Position numbers and translations under genes: made by a program
DNA from: Volvox africanus
Lineage: Eukaryota; Chlorophyta; Chlorophyceae; Chlamydomonadales; Volvocaceae
DNA: 64,000 bases
NCBI GenBank assembly: GCA_030268105.1
Contig: BSDZ01000003.1
Coordinates: 1,302,001 to 1,366,000, forward strand
Reading direction: 5' to 3'
In this document: positions 39,332 to 49,864 of the stretch, piece by piece
Layout: each line of letters begins with the position of its first letter
Numbering within the stretch: the first letter of the stretch is position 1
The notes under the pieces: model-generated
Told to the model about the DNA's origin: nothing
The model's database searches: none
Seen by the model: only the letters and a program-made list of their open reading frames with translations

Positions 39332-40918
39332 TCAGACGTAAGCTGACAACTTGTCCGCTATAGCCCCTATCCATTCCCGCTCCCGATCCGTAAGGGCCCT
39401 GCGAATTCACAAACAGTTTTCTCAATATCAAGTCGTCAGCCATGCGGGAACTTACTGTAACGGATGCGAAAAAAACATAGATTGATTGCCCTGGCACAAG
39501 ACTGCCGGAGAACGTCTTCTAGCGTGGGTCCTAGCACTTTTTCCCGTCGCTGCCATGTGCTTAGTTAGGCTTACCTCGGACGCTCACAAAACACAAGCAG
39601 TAGCCCTGGCCGTTCCGCCGGGCTGCTGATATGCTGCGCCAGAAGGGATTGTGCCCCGGCGGGCAACGCCAAAAGTGCTTGGAGCCCTGCAGAACCAAAG
39701 GCGGTGCGCTCCGGCAACCATAATTGGGAGATGGCTCCGGAGCCCACCTCAGCCAGCTTGCTGCCACCATGTGTCGCCAAGTCCTGCGGCGGGATAGCAG
39801 CGCAGTCGGTCGGACTTCAGCAGGCGGAGCCAACAGTGGGCTGATGATCCGGGTCCAAACTTCGGCCTGCCTACCGTCGTTCCTGTACTCGCCCTTGATT
39901 GGTGATTGGCATCACAAATGACAGCAAAACCTAACAGCCTTAGCTCACCTCCGACAGGGCCGTCAGGGAGGCAGCGGCGTCCCCCGGTATGATTCCCGGT
40001 GCTCCCATGGCCCCGCGGGCCATGAGCACGCGCCCTCCAGCGGCAACCAACAAACCACAGCAGTTAGTGTTCTTCAGCAGGGAGAATGACGCCCAGGCAA
40101 GTTCCTGCCGGGAGGCAGTCCACTTGACGTGGAAAAGGTGATTCACGAAGCCACGAACTAACTGCCTCAACCGCCGATACCACATCCTTCCAGAGGGCAC
40201 GGCCTGCAGTGGCGGTGCTAATTGTTTGCCCCACCTTCTTTGACGCTTCGGATAGACTTGGGTCCAAAAAAAAGCAATTAGTCGCCCCTTCGATGAATTC
40301 CGCAGTCTTCTGGCGCCCGCGGCCTGGCATCGCCTCGCGCAGGCGCTCCTCAATGTCCGGCACGAAGAAACACAACGTGGCCAGCAACGTCCCCAGCCAT
40401 TCCGACCGAAGCTGCAAGTCGTTCGATACACAGCAGCAAGGAGCCGCCGGAGAACCATACTTAGACGGGGCCGGTTAGTGGAGGGCAGCCAAGCGGCGAA
40501 AAGTCCGGCGGTCGGCACGGAGAGGACTCACCTGAGCGTCAGGGGTGGGCTGCACCCCTGCAAGGTGGTTCACAACCAGCAATGTCCCCAATGCTGTCCC
40601 CACAACGCGAGGTATAAGACGGTCGTCGAATCCCGGAATCCCCAGCGTGAAGCGGAATACAGCAACGTCGATGTCTTCATCGCCAAGGCCTCCTGCAAGG
40701 AACACAATGACCCAGCGCTGTTCGCTATCATGAATGGAATGTTGTAGAGATAAAGATGCAATCATCTTACCACGCCCGGATGAATTTGCGTAGAGTTGCG
40801 TTGGCCTGCGAACGAGTCGTATAGCCCGAATTGCAGTGCGTGCTTGCACCGTCCAGGGAAAGCTTCGACACGTAAGAGGTCGGTAATTAGACGAAACTCT
40901 AAGGATGGAATATGACAT
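39332..40918 (-). CDS. CCB2/CCB4: Cytochrome b6f haem c-i assembly factor, CCB2/CCB4 family (chloroplast)
   Basis: Thylakoid membrane protein of the CCB pathway, which attaches haem c-i to cytochrome b6. Six exons with agreeing phases: 40918-40771, 40692-40532, 40411-40235, 40104-39949, 39783-39575, 39398-39332; about 255 residues. Exon 1 looks like a transit peptide (basic, hydroxylated, no acids). Exon 2 has the family hallmark VFRFTLGIPGFDDRLIPRVV and the hydrophobic TALGTLLVVNHLAG. Exon 3 has RSEWLGTLLATLCFFVPDIE, the second membrane segment. Exon 4 has ELAWASFSLLKNTN, and the C-terminus reads TDREREWIGAIADKLSAYV. CCB2 and CCB4 are paralogues and I cannot separate them by eye; CCB2 is my lean. 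An in-frame ATG at 41008 would lengthen the transit peptide. Confidence 0.82.
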
Positions 40919-41008
40919 TGCTAATGCTACCTGCGCTGGATAATGGTTAGGAAAGCCACGTCCCTTAAAAGCAAGACGAAATCCAGGACATATGTTAAAC
41001 GTTTGCAA

Positions 41009-41421
41009 TCAGAAGCTGCAAGCATGAAGTTACTGTGAACGAATAATATCAAATCGCGCCTGCACGCTCCCCCAATGGCAGCTGGGCATGTGGGCAGGCA
41101 TCAAAGTCCGTTACCTTTTTCCGTTGGTTGGTGTAGTGCGAACGTACAAGCCAAGCCAAGACCCTCCTGATACGATAACTGAGGTATCTGAAGCTCTGAA
41201 CCCCAAAGAAGTATCAGATGCTTATGAGAGAGGCTACGTAATATTCACACGACAGTCCGTATAACCTCTCGTACAAGAGCCTGTTCCTGCCTGTTTGGTC
41301 ATGGCCTCCAGGCCGAAAACTAAAATCCGTCAGCTGTCCGAAGTTTCTAGTTCTTGGTAATTGATCATGGTGGTCGCATGATTTGGGATTTCCTGTCCCA
41401 TTGGCCAACTTTCTCCAGGCG
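41009..41421. other. Short intergenic stretch
   Basis: This lies between the stop of the unrecognised minus-strand gene (41422) and the start of the CCB-like gene. It must hold the CCB promoter; no other element is seen. Confidence 0.4.
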
Positions 41422-43651
41422 TCAAGCGGCCTCCGCGAAACAAGGCATCAGCTTGTGATGGGTCTCCAGCCTTATGTTGTCCTGGTAATCCCGGTACACA
41501 TCCCTGCATAGGTTTATGGTGGCGCCATCTTCCAGCGTCGGCCATAACTGCATAGATATGATTGTTGGTTTCAGGCCCACACGCCACGAAGCCGCCCCCT
41601 CATCCAGGATAAGGACATCCAACCTCAGCGGCAACCCCCAATCACCTAGCAGGGCTGGAACATGCACGTGGCCGCCACAGTATTCGTGCATTGCGTGCAT
41701 TAGTGGCTGCATGTTTGAATCTACTGGTCACAACCCGGACAAAACCTGTTAAGTCCCGGACCCCAAATTGTGCCGTGCCTTAATGAGCCTTACTCAAATA
41801 TATGCATTCATGAAGAGCGGCATACAAGCACGTACAACCAGGTGGCATTATGCAACACATCCGCCATGGCACGCAGCACAATATGACACTATATTTTGTC
41901 GTACATCACACCTCTGATGCCACGCGAAATCCATCTGTCACTCGTATGTACTGCAGCCGGGGCTGGATTTTGGATCTCACGTTGTTGCCATACGGCTGAC
42001 ACGTGCACGACAGCACTTCGCGGCCCAGATCGAAGTCCAATACGGCATCACACCCACTAACACCACAGTCCTCGTGGGCGTCCTGCACCCACTCGCGGAT
42101 CACGGCACCGCCAGGTCCAGAGAGCAGGTACCGCGCTGTACGTCTGTTCGCCTGCGGGCACTCCTTATGCTGCTGCTGCTGCTTCTTGTTGTGCTCAATC
42201 TTTTTTCCAATACGACGAAGAGGATAAGGGGCGCGGTAAAAGACGCCTGCAAATGTTGGCGTTGGGGAGAGGTGTTTGGGCAGCTAAGATCAGCGCCCAT
42301 TTGACGTCATGATGAGGCCGAAGGTGGATTGACACACTGGTGCGCCAATCCATCTTCCTTCTGAGGCCTGGAAGGAAAATGGAGGAATCCCTAGTGCATC
42401 GGGGAAAGGGCGTTGGGATGCAGTATGAGACCATGCGGCTGGTTTGGTTTGGTGGTTGGTTTGACGGCACAGTGCGCACGCCCGTTGTGGGTTGGTCATC
42501 GGAACCTATCCACTCCCTGCAAAACGTGTTACTGTATGTGTGTTCATGGGAATGTAGTAGGTCTTGGTAGGGGCCGAACGCAACACCCGCTCCTGGTTCC
42601 TCTGTGCAGTCTAACACCATCTGCATCAGTCGTATCTCACCTACAAGTATCAAAGAAGAAGTCCACGGGAGCTACACGGGGGAAGGTGCGCAGCCCAAAA
42701 CACACAGCAGAGACACGGGGCGTGCTGCGGACATGTATTCGGACCGGATGTTACCATGGGGTGATCCCATTGATGTCGTATCCCGTACCTTGATCTAAGC
42801 GGTTCTTTACCCGGATCAGGATCGGAGGCTGCTGCCTTCACCAGTGGTGTCGTGTTGCTCCAGGAACACCTGCATCCTGCCCAAGTTACTACCATCGCTG
42901 CCCCGCATCGCCTGCACAGTCAGCTGTACGTCATGTCCATTCCCGCAAAGCCAACACTTTTTTGAAATGTTGTTGATGAAGATACCCCAGTTGCGGAACA
43001 ATGCACACATTACCGTGCAGCGGACAGGGAATGGGGCCTCTAACCTAAACCCTAGACCTAACCACCATAAACGTTTACTTGGGTACGTCAAATAGGACTC
43101 AAAGATGATGGTTGGAACCCTCAGGTCCGTTTCCCCCTAGGGGCCCTCCCTGGATTTCCGCTGATATCTCGCCCACCACCGTACAACTTCGCGGCATAAT
43201 ACACGCGGTGCCGGTTTCTCCAATGACTGCTTTCATGCTAACGTAATCCCTCAAGATCGCACCCAGCACATATTTCCGAGTACCGCTCCCTAAAGGGCCT
43301 ATATCCTTCCCTCCCCCCTGTCGGATGTCCCGACAAGCAACACAAGCTTAGGGGCACACTGACTTCATCATCACACCTGTACGGCCATCATACTCAGGGT
43401 TCAGGAACATGAGTCATAAAAGGCGCCCGCGCATTAAAACGTTGTGTGTACGGCTTGTACGGAGAATCAGGAGATTAGTGATTAGGAGTCAGGAAGTGCG
43501 GGTTCGGGATTGTGAACCCTAAAGACTTACGGTCTTTCGGAAAACCCTAAAACCCGGAAATCACACACTCTCCCACTGGTCACAACGCTACCTGAAAAGT
43601 GGATTGTGTAAAGATCGCTCCCCCCTTCGGGGACTTAGGGTCGTAGCAGCC
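41422..43651 (-). CDS. Unrecognised Cys-containing protein, 3' half of a gene
   Basis: Five exons chain with GT..AG borders and agreeing phases: 43651-43592, 43037-42842, 42671-42641, 42143-41912, 41706-41422. They give about 268 residues ending at a TGA. Notable segments are YDPKSPKGGAIFTQSTFQ, CALFRNWGIFINN, CWLCGNGHDVQLTVQ, DFFFDTC, RYLLSGPGGAVIREWVQD, DCGVSGCDAVLDFDLG and LCRDVYRDYQDNI. About a dozen Cys and alternating hydrophobic strands suggest a disulfide-bonded, possibly secreted fold, but I recognise no family. The 5' exons are not found; the Pro-rich frame at 44.4-44.9 kb and the lectin-like relic at 45.0-45.3 kb lie upstream on the same strand. If joined, the whole would look like a volvocine extracellular-matrix glycoprotein; that is inference only. 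Confidence 0.5.
43043..43557. repeat. Cluster of telomere-like CCCTAA motifs
   Basis: TAAACCCTAG (43046-43055), GAACCCTAAAG (43514-43524) and AAAACCCTAAAACCC (43541-43555) occur within about 500 bases. They resemble plant/algal telomere units (TTTAGGG or TTTTAGGG). They are single motifs, not an array. Confidence 0.4.
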
Positions 43652-44384
43652 CTGGCAAGGGGCAAGTGCGTGATCAGAAATCTGGGGCAACATGGAATGC
43701 CTGGCTTGCGGGCCGAAGCTTTCTGAGCCCCATGGGTCGGATACCCTGACAGGTCGAAGGCCGCGTGGGCAATCACCGGCCGAGAATGACGTCAGCATGT
43801 GTACGGCAAGCTCAGCCAAGATGGATACCGAACCCGCCACAGAATCTTTGAGGCCGGGTGATGACAATGATTGGGGCCTGATGCCTCATGACGGGGGCAG
43901 ACGCCTGTACAGCACGTTTGTGCTGAAGAGTGTGAAGATGCCCTCAATGGAAAATGTGGCCGACCCGACATAAATGTAACATGTACCACCACGAAATTGA
44001 CGGAGTGCTGCACATGCAGCGTTGAGCACTCGCCAGACAAGAAGCGGCCAACGGCCAACGACTGTCGGTCACAGGCAAAGGAGGACGAATGCCGAATGAC
44101 AGCGGAATGGGTGGAACGCACGGACGGGGTGGGCGTGATAGTGCGTGTTGTAGGGAATGCGTAGGTAGATAGCTTTCCGGTTCTACATCCTGGACAGGAA
44201 ATAATGCAAGCAAATCCGTTTCCTGGTGTCGGCGTTGACCCCCTCCTGCCATGCAGCAGGGGGCTGTAAGAGGGCGCGCATTTCCGGTCAATGGTGCCGT
44301 GATGTTTGTTCGCGGAGGGCACCGGTGTCCGTCGTGCCACCCCCCCCCTTTCCATCACCCACCCCCATCTAGTGGGGTTCGGTG

Positions 44385-44936
44385 CTATCTCTGGCCGCGG
44401 CGAAGATGCGCTGTGTGGTGGTGGCCGCGGCCATGGTGGCGATGGAAGTCGGGGTGACAGTGGCGGCCGGAGCTTGGGCAGCGGCCGCTGCGGCGACGGA
44501 AGCCGGGGTTCGTGAGAACGCGGTGTTGAAGGTGGTGGCCTTTGCCGTGGACAGACGCGGCGGTGGCGATGGTTGCGGTGTAAAGCAGCAGGTGGAGATT
44601 GCGGTGGCGGAGGAGGTGGACGAAGAGGTGGAGCCGGGGACGGTGGCGGGGGAGGCGATGGTGGAGGTGGTGAAGGGATGGATGGCGGAGGCATCTGCAA
44701 GGAAAGGAGGATTGTGGGATGACGGTGGATGAGGGGATAGCGGCGGTGGCGGTGGCGATGGAGGCGGTGCTGTGGCGGTGGGGGAGGGGGTAGTGGAGAG
44801 GGTGAAGGCGGAGGCGTCTGGGGAAGGTGGCTGAGGAAATGGCGGCGGTGGAAGGGGCGGTGACGATGCTGCGAATGCAGTGGTAGCGTGGAAGCATAAG
44901 CATTGCTTTTGCTTTTGAACTTTTGCGTTTTACTCA
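44385..44936 (-). CDS. Pro-rich (hydroxyproline-type) coding candidate
   Basis: Two minus-strand frames are open and Pro-rich across this stretch. One (within open frame 45054-43792) contains PSPPPPSPPPPPSPAPP; the other contains SSPPLPPPPFPQPPSPD followed by a Ser/Thr/Ala-rich stretch. (S)PPPP blocks are the rod segments of volvocine wall proteins such as pherophorins. Which frame is used, and whether it belongs to the gene ending at 41422, cannot be decided by eye. The open frame on the + strand here is the complement of this repeat. Confidence 0.35.
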
Positions 44937-44973
44937 TATGCGTTCTATTCACACTTGCCACCAGATCACGGCA

Positions 44974-45329
44974 ACATCCCCCGTCCCGTGAGGCATGCCG
45001 TTGATTTCGCAAATGTATGCCGCTGCAGCCATCGCGCAAGGCAGCTGCACCCACGGAGCTTACGGCTGCTCATCCAGCGCCAGGCAGTCCTTTGAGCCTC
45101 TAGGGGGCTGCACCCAGGCGCGGTGATCTTGATTCGCTGCTTGCCCACAGAGGCCCGCTCCAGAATCCCCGTAGTTCCGAAAAGCTCCACGAAGCGATGT
45201 TAGATCATTGGCGTTCGCATTTGGGTAATTCGGGCAAGGTGGGTTTCCGAAGTGGCACGACGAGACGGTTTGAGGATGGGCGGGGATGGTGATAGTGCGC
45301 TGAGTGAGAAAGGTATTACAGCAGAACAA
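44974..45329 (-). pseudogene. C-type-lectin-like domain remnant with in-frame stop
   Basis: In one minus frame, WVQPPRGSKDCLALDEQP is followed by TAA (near 45060) and then, still in frame, APWVQLPCAMAAAAYICEIN. The second part matches the end of C-type lectin domains (W..x.PC.....YICE) and the first matches the preceding DCLAL strand. The stop therefore falls inside a domain. No sensible intron removes it: the GT..AG pair around it would be under 20 bases. It is either a decayed copy, a sequence error, or two exons of a different model. The first half of the lectin domain is not clear upstream. Confidence 0.4.
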
Positions 45330-47227
45330 TCAAAGGCAGAGACCTTTCGAGTATGGAAAGGGGGGTGCCGATGTGGTTATGTACTTTTGGGCGGTTGGAT
45401 GCAGAAGTGGTGTTGCGAGTGTTGTTGAGTGTGTTATTGCTTGCGATTTGGTGCCGGTGATAATGTCTAGTCCGCCGGTCCTAAATGCTTGGTGCCCATT
45501 ATCGGAGGTCGTCGGTTAAGCTGAAGCGTCATCGTAGCGCAGAACAAGCACTGCGGCAAAAAGTCGACAGATGCACTTTCAAGCTCTAACATAGGGAACA
45601 CCCGTAAAACGATCTAAAGGCCGATGTAACAGGAAGCAACCAAACCCGCGACACGAAGTGTACTAGATCAACCCGTCACAGCCCACCGCCTGCAAAAACG
45701 CGTTAACTTACTGATGTTAAGATTGCTCGCGTGCCCCGCATTCTTGCACATGCAGCTCGCTGAGGACAATTGCATGCGAACGACCACCAAGTGTAACAAG
45801 ACGCACCGTTCTATAGACTGATGAGATCTTAATGTTTCGTGGATCTTCTCCTGATTGGATTCATAAAACTGACAGTTATACTCTGAGTTACTTCGCTCCA
45901 TTCATCCATACCGCGACACGATGGCCGACCTGTTGTTTCATCATCCCTGACATAAAAACATCTTTAAAATGCAATTAAGCTGTAGAAATATTAATTTATC
46001 TATAAACAACATTACGTAAGCTTTGTCCTCACGTCTTACCTGCCGCCCACATGGGCAGCCCGTTTCCTCGTGCAAATCACCAAGATGAGAAGTCCCAGCA
46101 AGGACATCTTCATTTTCATATTTCTTTTAACTAACACTTTCTATAGCGCAGCTGCGACAAACCTACGAGTTCGAAGCAGCGAATAACTGAGAGCGCACGC
46201 CAGCAAAACTGAAGCGGCTCATACGTATCACGATGCAGTAGTAGTTGCAACTCTACGCATCCAGAGGGCTGCGCAAGAGGCAAAGGCGAAGCCAGGGCGA
46301 TAGCCGGCTGCTTGCGAAAGGTTGCTACAATATGCGGCAATGCTTTCGCCCTCAAAATGCTGGCGCGTTGTGTGATCTTGATGCCGAGAAATACTTGGTT
46401 GTATGCTGCTCGCTTCGGCGATGCGGGCGTAACGCCAAGTTCTGCCACTAGCAAAACCTCGAAAACTCCCTCGTGTCCGCTGTTCGCGATGGCTTACAGA
46501 GGTACATAATAGGCGCAATCACCTCGTATCCCTGAGGTGGACCCGTCAGCATCGCGTAGGTCATGTCTGGTTCACGCGAGGCCAGCTTTCACTACCTCGC
46601 AGCCAAACCTCACAGCGCCCAGGCATGGGTCATAACCTGTTGAAGGGATACAGGAAGTATCGTAGCTGACACTACTACTTGTTACAGACGTCGAAAGAGG
46701 TCAGAAGTATGAGACACTAGGCAACTGCTGAAGGGGCGTTACTACAAGGATGCCGGAGATAGGACGTGACTGCCAGCTCCAAAGAGTAAAATTTATGTAT
46801 ACTTCGAAACAATTATAAAAAATTCAAACACCCACCTTAAATATGCAGGTTTAGGCTCGACGAATGCAACACGCAGGCTGCAATCCTGGAAGAATGCAGG
46901 AATGATGCCATGTTAATCCTTAAGATTCAGAGATGCAATCCATTTAACTTTTATTTTATCAAGTTTTCCCAGGATAACGAAGCCGGCGATAAGCTTACAT
47001 TTTCCCCAGAAATGGAGTGCACACTTTCGGAGTCATGTATGAGACGTAGATGTATTGTAGATTTCAGCAAATGTCCTATTTCTTTAATCCCTCATTTAAC
47101 GTTGGCGTCGCTCCAACCCTTCCCAACTTGTCATCGAACAACTCTCCCCGGAGAACCTGAACCAATAATAGCGTGCATGGTATCAAGCGCGCTATAACTT
47201 GATATAGCACCTGTCCTAAAGAACCAC
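45330..47227. other. Intergenic region, no supported gene
   Basis: A minus frame at 46454-46131 reads protein-like (FLGIKITQRAS) but carries no recognised domain or splice context. I see nothing else. Confidence 0.4.
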
Positions 47228-47590
47228 ATAGTAATATCAGATCTTCAATGGGTCATCACCCGTGCGTGTGGAGAAGGGACAGCAGCGGTCATCTGTGCTG
47301 ACAGCGACAGGAGCAGCAGCAGCAGCAGCGGGTCTGCACACAGCCAGCCTATCCCATCACCCTCGCGGCATCAATCGCCGCCGCCCGGTGCCAGCAGCAA
47401 GCTGGCCAGTTGGCGGAACGAGGCGGCTAGTGGAGCTCCCCTCGAGCTAGCTCGCGCATGTGAAGCCCTGCATGTTTTGAGGAGCAGCAGGCCCAGCAGC
47501 AAGCACAACGCCAAAAGCGGCGGCGCCAACAGCAGCAGCAGCAGCAGCAGGATTGGTTCTGGGGCGGATATTCAACTAAAGCCTTGGCAG
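47228..47590 (+). CDS. Candidate Ser-rich exon of unknown gene
   Basis: An open + frame of about 120 codons lies between an acceptor-like ATATCAG and a CAG|GTTAAT donor-like site. It starts DLQWVITRACGEGTAAVICA and continues with AGC-coded Ser runs (47306-47323 and 47532-47549). The second half has ELARACEALHVLRSSR. AGC-coded runs, Pro and Arg make it look coding and volvocine, but no flanking exons are found. It may be an orphan exon, a gene fragment, or chance. Confidence 0.3.
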
Positions 47591-49864
47591 GTTAATCTGA
47601 AAAAAATCGTAGGGCCTTCTCGAATCGGTTCATGGTTTCTTTACTTTTACGAAAATGGATGGCAATAACAAGGCAGCTACACAGGACGATGTACGGAACC
47701 TCGCCAAGAAGCATACGAACATGCAATGCCTATTATTCAGGTACAGACGAACTACATTTGCCAAATCAAACTTGAGGATCTTGTGTTGGCGGGAACTATT
47801 ATTGTAAATGTTTGCAACCAGACCCTGTTCGTAGAATCTTTCTAATTCGAAGATTGCTATCAACCTGATGCGGTTGACACACACTTGTGTAATCCTAATC
47901 ATGTGGTCATGTTGAAACTTTGCGAGGTTGTTGCACTACTGGTCTTGCTGATACGTGTTGGTTGACCGCAAATCTGAAGAAGGGCGGGCAGAACATTCCC
48001 ACCTGCTCTGGCCATGTACGCGATAGATTTGACATTTACGACTTGTGGCGACGACAAGGCTTACAAGCCTTTGGTTCGCAAGACACGGGGCGTCTGACGA
48101 GTTATTCCTTACAGCAGGATGCGTGCCATAAAGAAATACCGAAATACCAATTCCACTACAAGAGCCCAACATTCAGCCATCATACAGTACATCCCCCGCT
48201 ATTGGAACCACCCGTAACTTTTTTTACCGTACATACATGAACTTGGCAGTTTACTACGCCACTTTTACCAGGGAAACCCGTTGCGGGGCCACTGGCGAAT
48301 CCCGTACGGTACATCGTTTTGGTCATTGTGCGAAAGTCTTGACACACCGGTATGGTCAAAGTTGCCTGAAGTCACTTAAATAACTTTCACATATTTATTG
48401 CGCATTAACTACAGTAATATCAAACTGTCGCATATTACCTGTCCCATCGATGTACTGGTAACCCAACAACCGCTATGCGCTATGCCGCCGCATTGGTATC
48501 CCACATTATCGTCCTACATCCAAATGTTGATGCGAAGTAGATTGCCTTGTCCTGCCAATTGACCAACAATTTCGATGTGGTCACATACATAAACCTGGGA
48601 CTGCCTCATTGCGGGACTTCTGGGACTGCCTCATTGCGGGACACCGTTCAGGCAACCCTTGAGCCATAAGCAAGCTAGTACACGTCGTAAGATTCCCTAT
48701 ATCTTGCTTTACGGAGACACCTATTAAATGTCCCACCCAGAACTAAACATCTGAAGACTAGTCGTACCAATCAGCTATTCGTACCAGCCGTCTTGCCCAA
48801 CTTATCTTGCCCAACGTACCCAGCGTACCCAGCATACCGCTGCATGGCCTCGGGTAACGTTTCACGTTACGAAGTCGCGCGTTATGCAAATCATTGGCAC
48901 GCCGTGCCCTAAGCCAAAAGCCTTCTAAGAAACGTGGGCACCAGAACTCACGTTACGGGATCCAACGCCATGCAACAAGGCAGAACGTCACGGGCTTGGT
49001 TCGCTGCCATCCCCACACCCTGCACATAACAATCCTGCAGTACCTCGGGGACAGAGCACAAACTTCCAAATGCTGCTGTAATAACGCCCCACACACTCGG
49101 GGAAGAAGCCATATCTCGACCCGCCTCGTGCCTTGCGATCTGGCTACTGAGTCCAGGACCAGCAACCCGCGGCACATCTCAGCAGCTGATACGAATAAGC
49201 TCATTGCTGGCCCTCATGTACGTTGGTCTGCTGCACCTCGTTGAATAGAAACAAAAATTTACTTCGTACCCCCTGTGGCCGTGCAGTTGTCTCCCAGACC
49301 CTGTCCTCATAGAAGGGCTGAATCGCGGCAAGCATTCCCCATCACGTCTTAGCACCAGCACCCAAGCGACCCAAAGAAGGGCACCTGTCAGCTGCCTGAG
49401 TCACCACGCAAGATAAAATTCAACACAAACAAACAACTTCAAGGGACGACCACAAACCCACAGGGGACCGGGTGCCGCGGGCCCACCCATCGACACCTAC
49501 TTCTTACGGCTAAATTCGCATTAGAACCGCGGACAGAGTACTAACCTTAGTGCTGAGTACATAACAGACTGACTGCGGGATCCATCACCGCGCTATGAAT
49601 GAAAGCGAGAGCGCCATACCCCACTACCCCATTACCCCGAAGATGCTCCTCCATCTTCCAGCAACAGCAACAGGGCGCCGAAAATAACGCATCATCGCAG
49701 TGGGTTCTGTGACACCCGCCCGCATCCGGCCGACTCCTGTGACCCGCAGTTCGGCTCCAGGGAGGAGGATTTGGTATCTCAACTAGTGGGATCTTCTCAC
49801 ATCACATAAAAGCTATGGTTTCCCCAGAAAGACTCGTTCAGGTACATGCGGCCGACTCGGACCC
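47591..49864. other. Intergenic AT-richer region with short repeats
   Basis: No gene supported. It contains a 25-base tandem duplication at 48595-48642 and short repeats (CTTGCCCAAC, CGTACCCAG) near 48790-48840. The right part precedes the JmjC gene 3' end. Confidence 0.4.
48595..48642. repeat. 25-base direct tandem duplication
   Basis: CTGGGACTGCCTCATTGCGG.. occurs twice head to tail with a 25-base period (48595-48619, 48620-48642). Seen directly. Confidence 0.8.

Noticed and set aside
44382..44732. 116-codon + strand frame rich in Val/Ala/Gly
   Set aside because: It is the complement of the Pro-rich coding repeat on the minus strand.
46131..46454. Minus frame with FLGIKI, resembling a retroelement polymerase motif
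   Set aside because: Only a short resemblance; no catalytic YxDD-type motif or repeats flank it.
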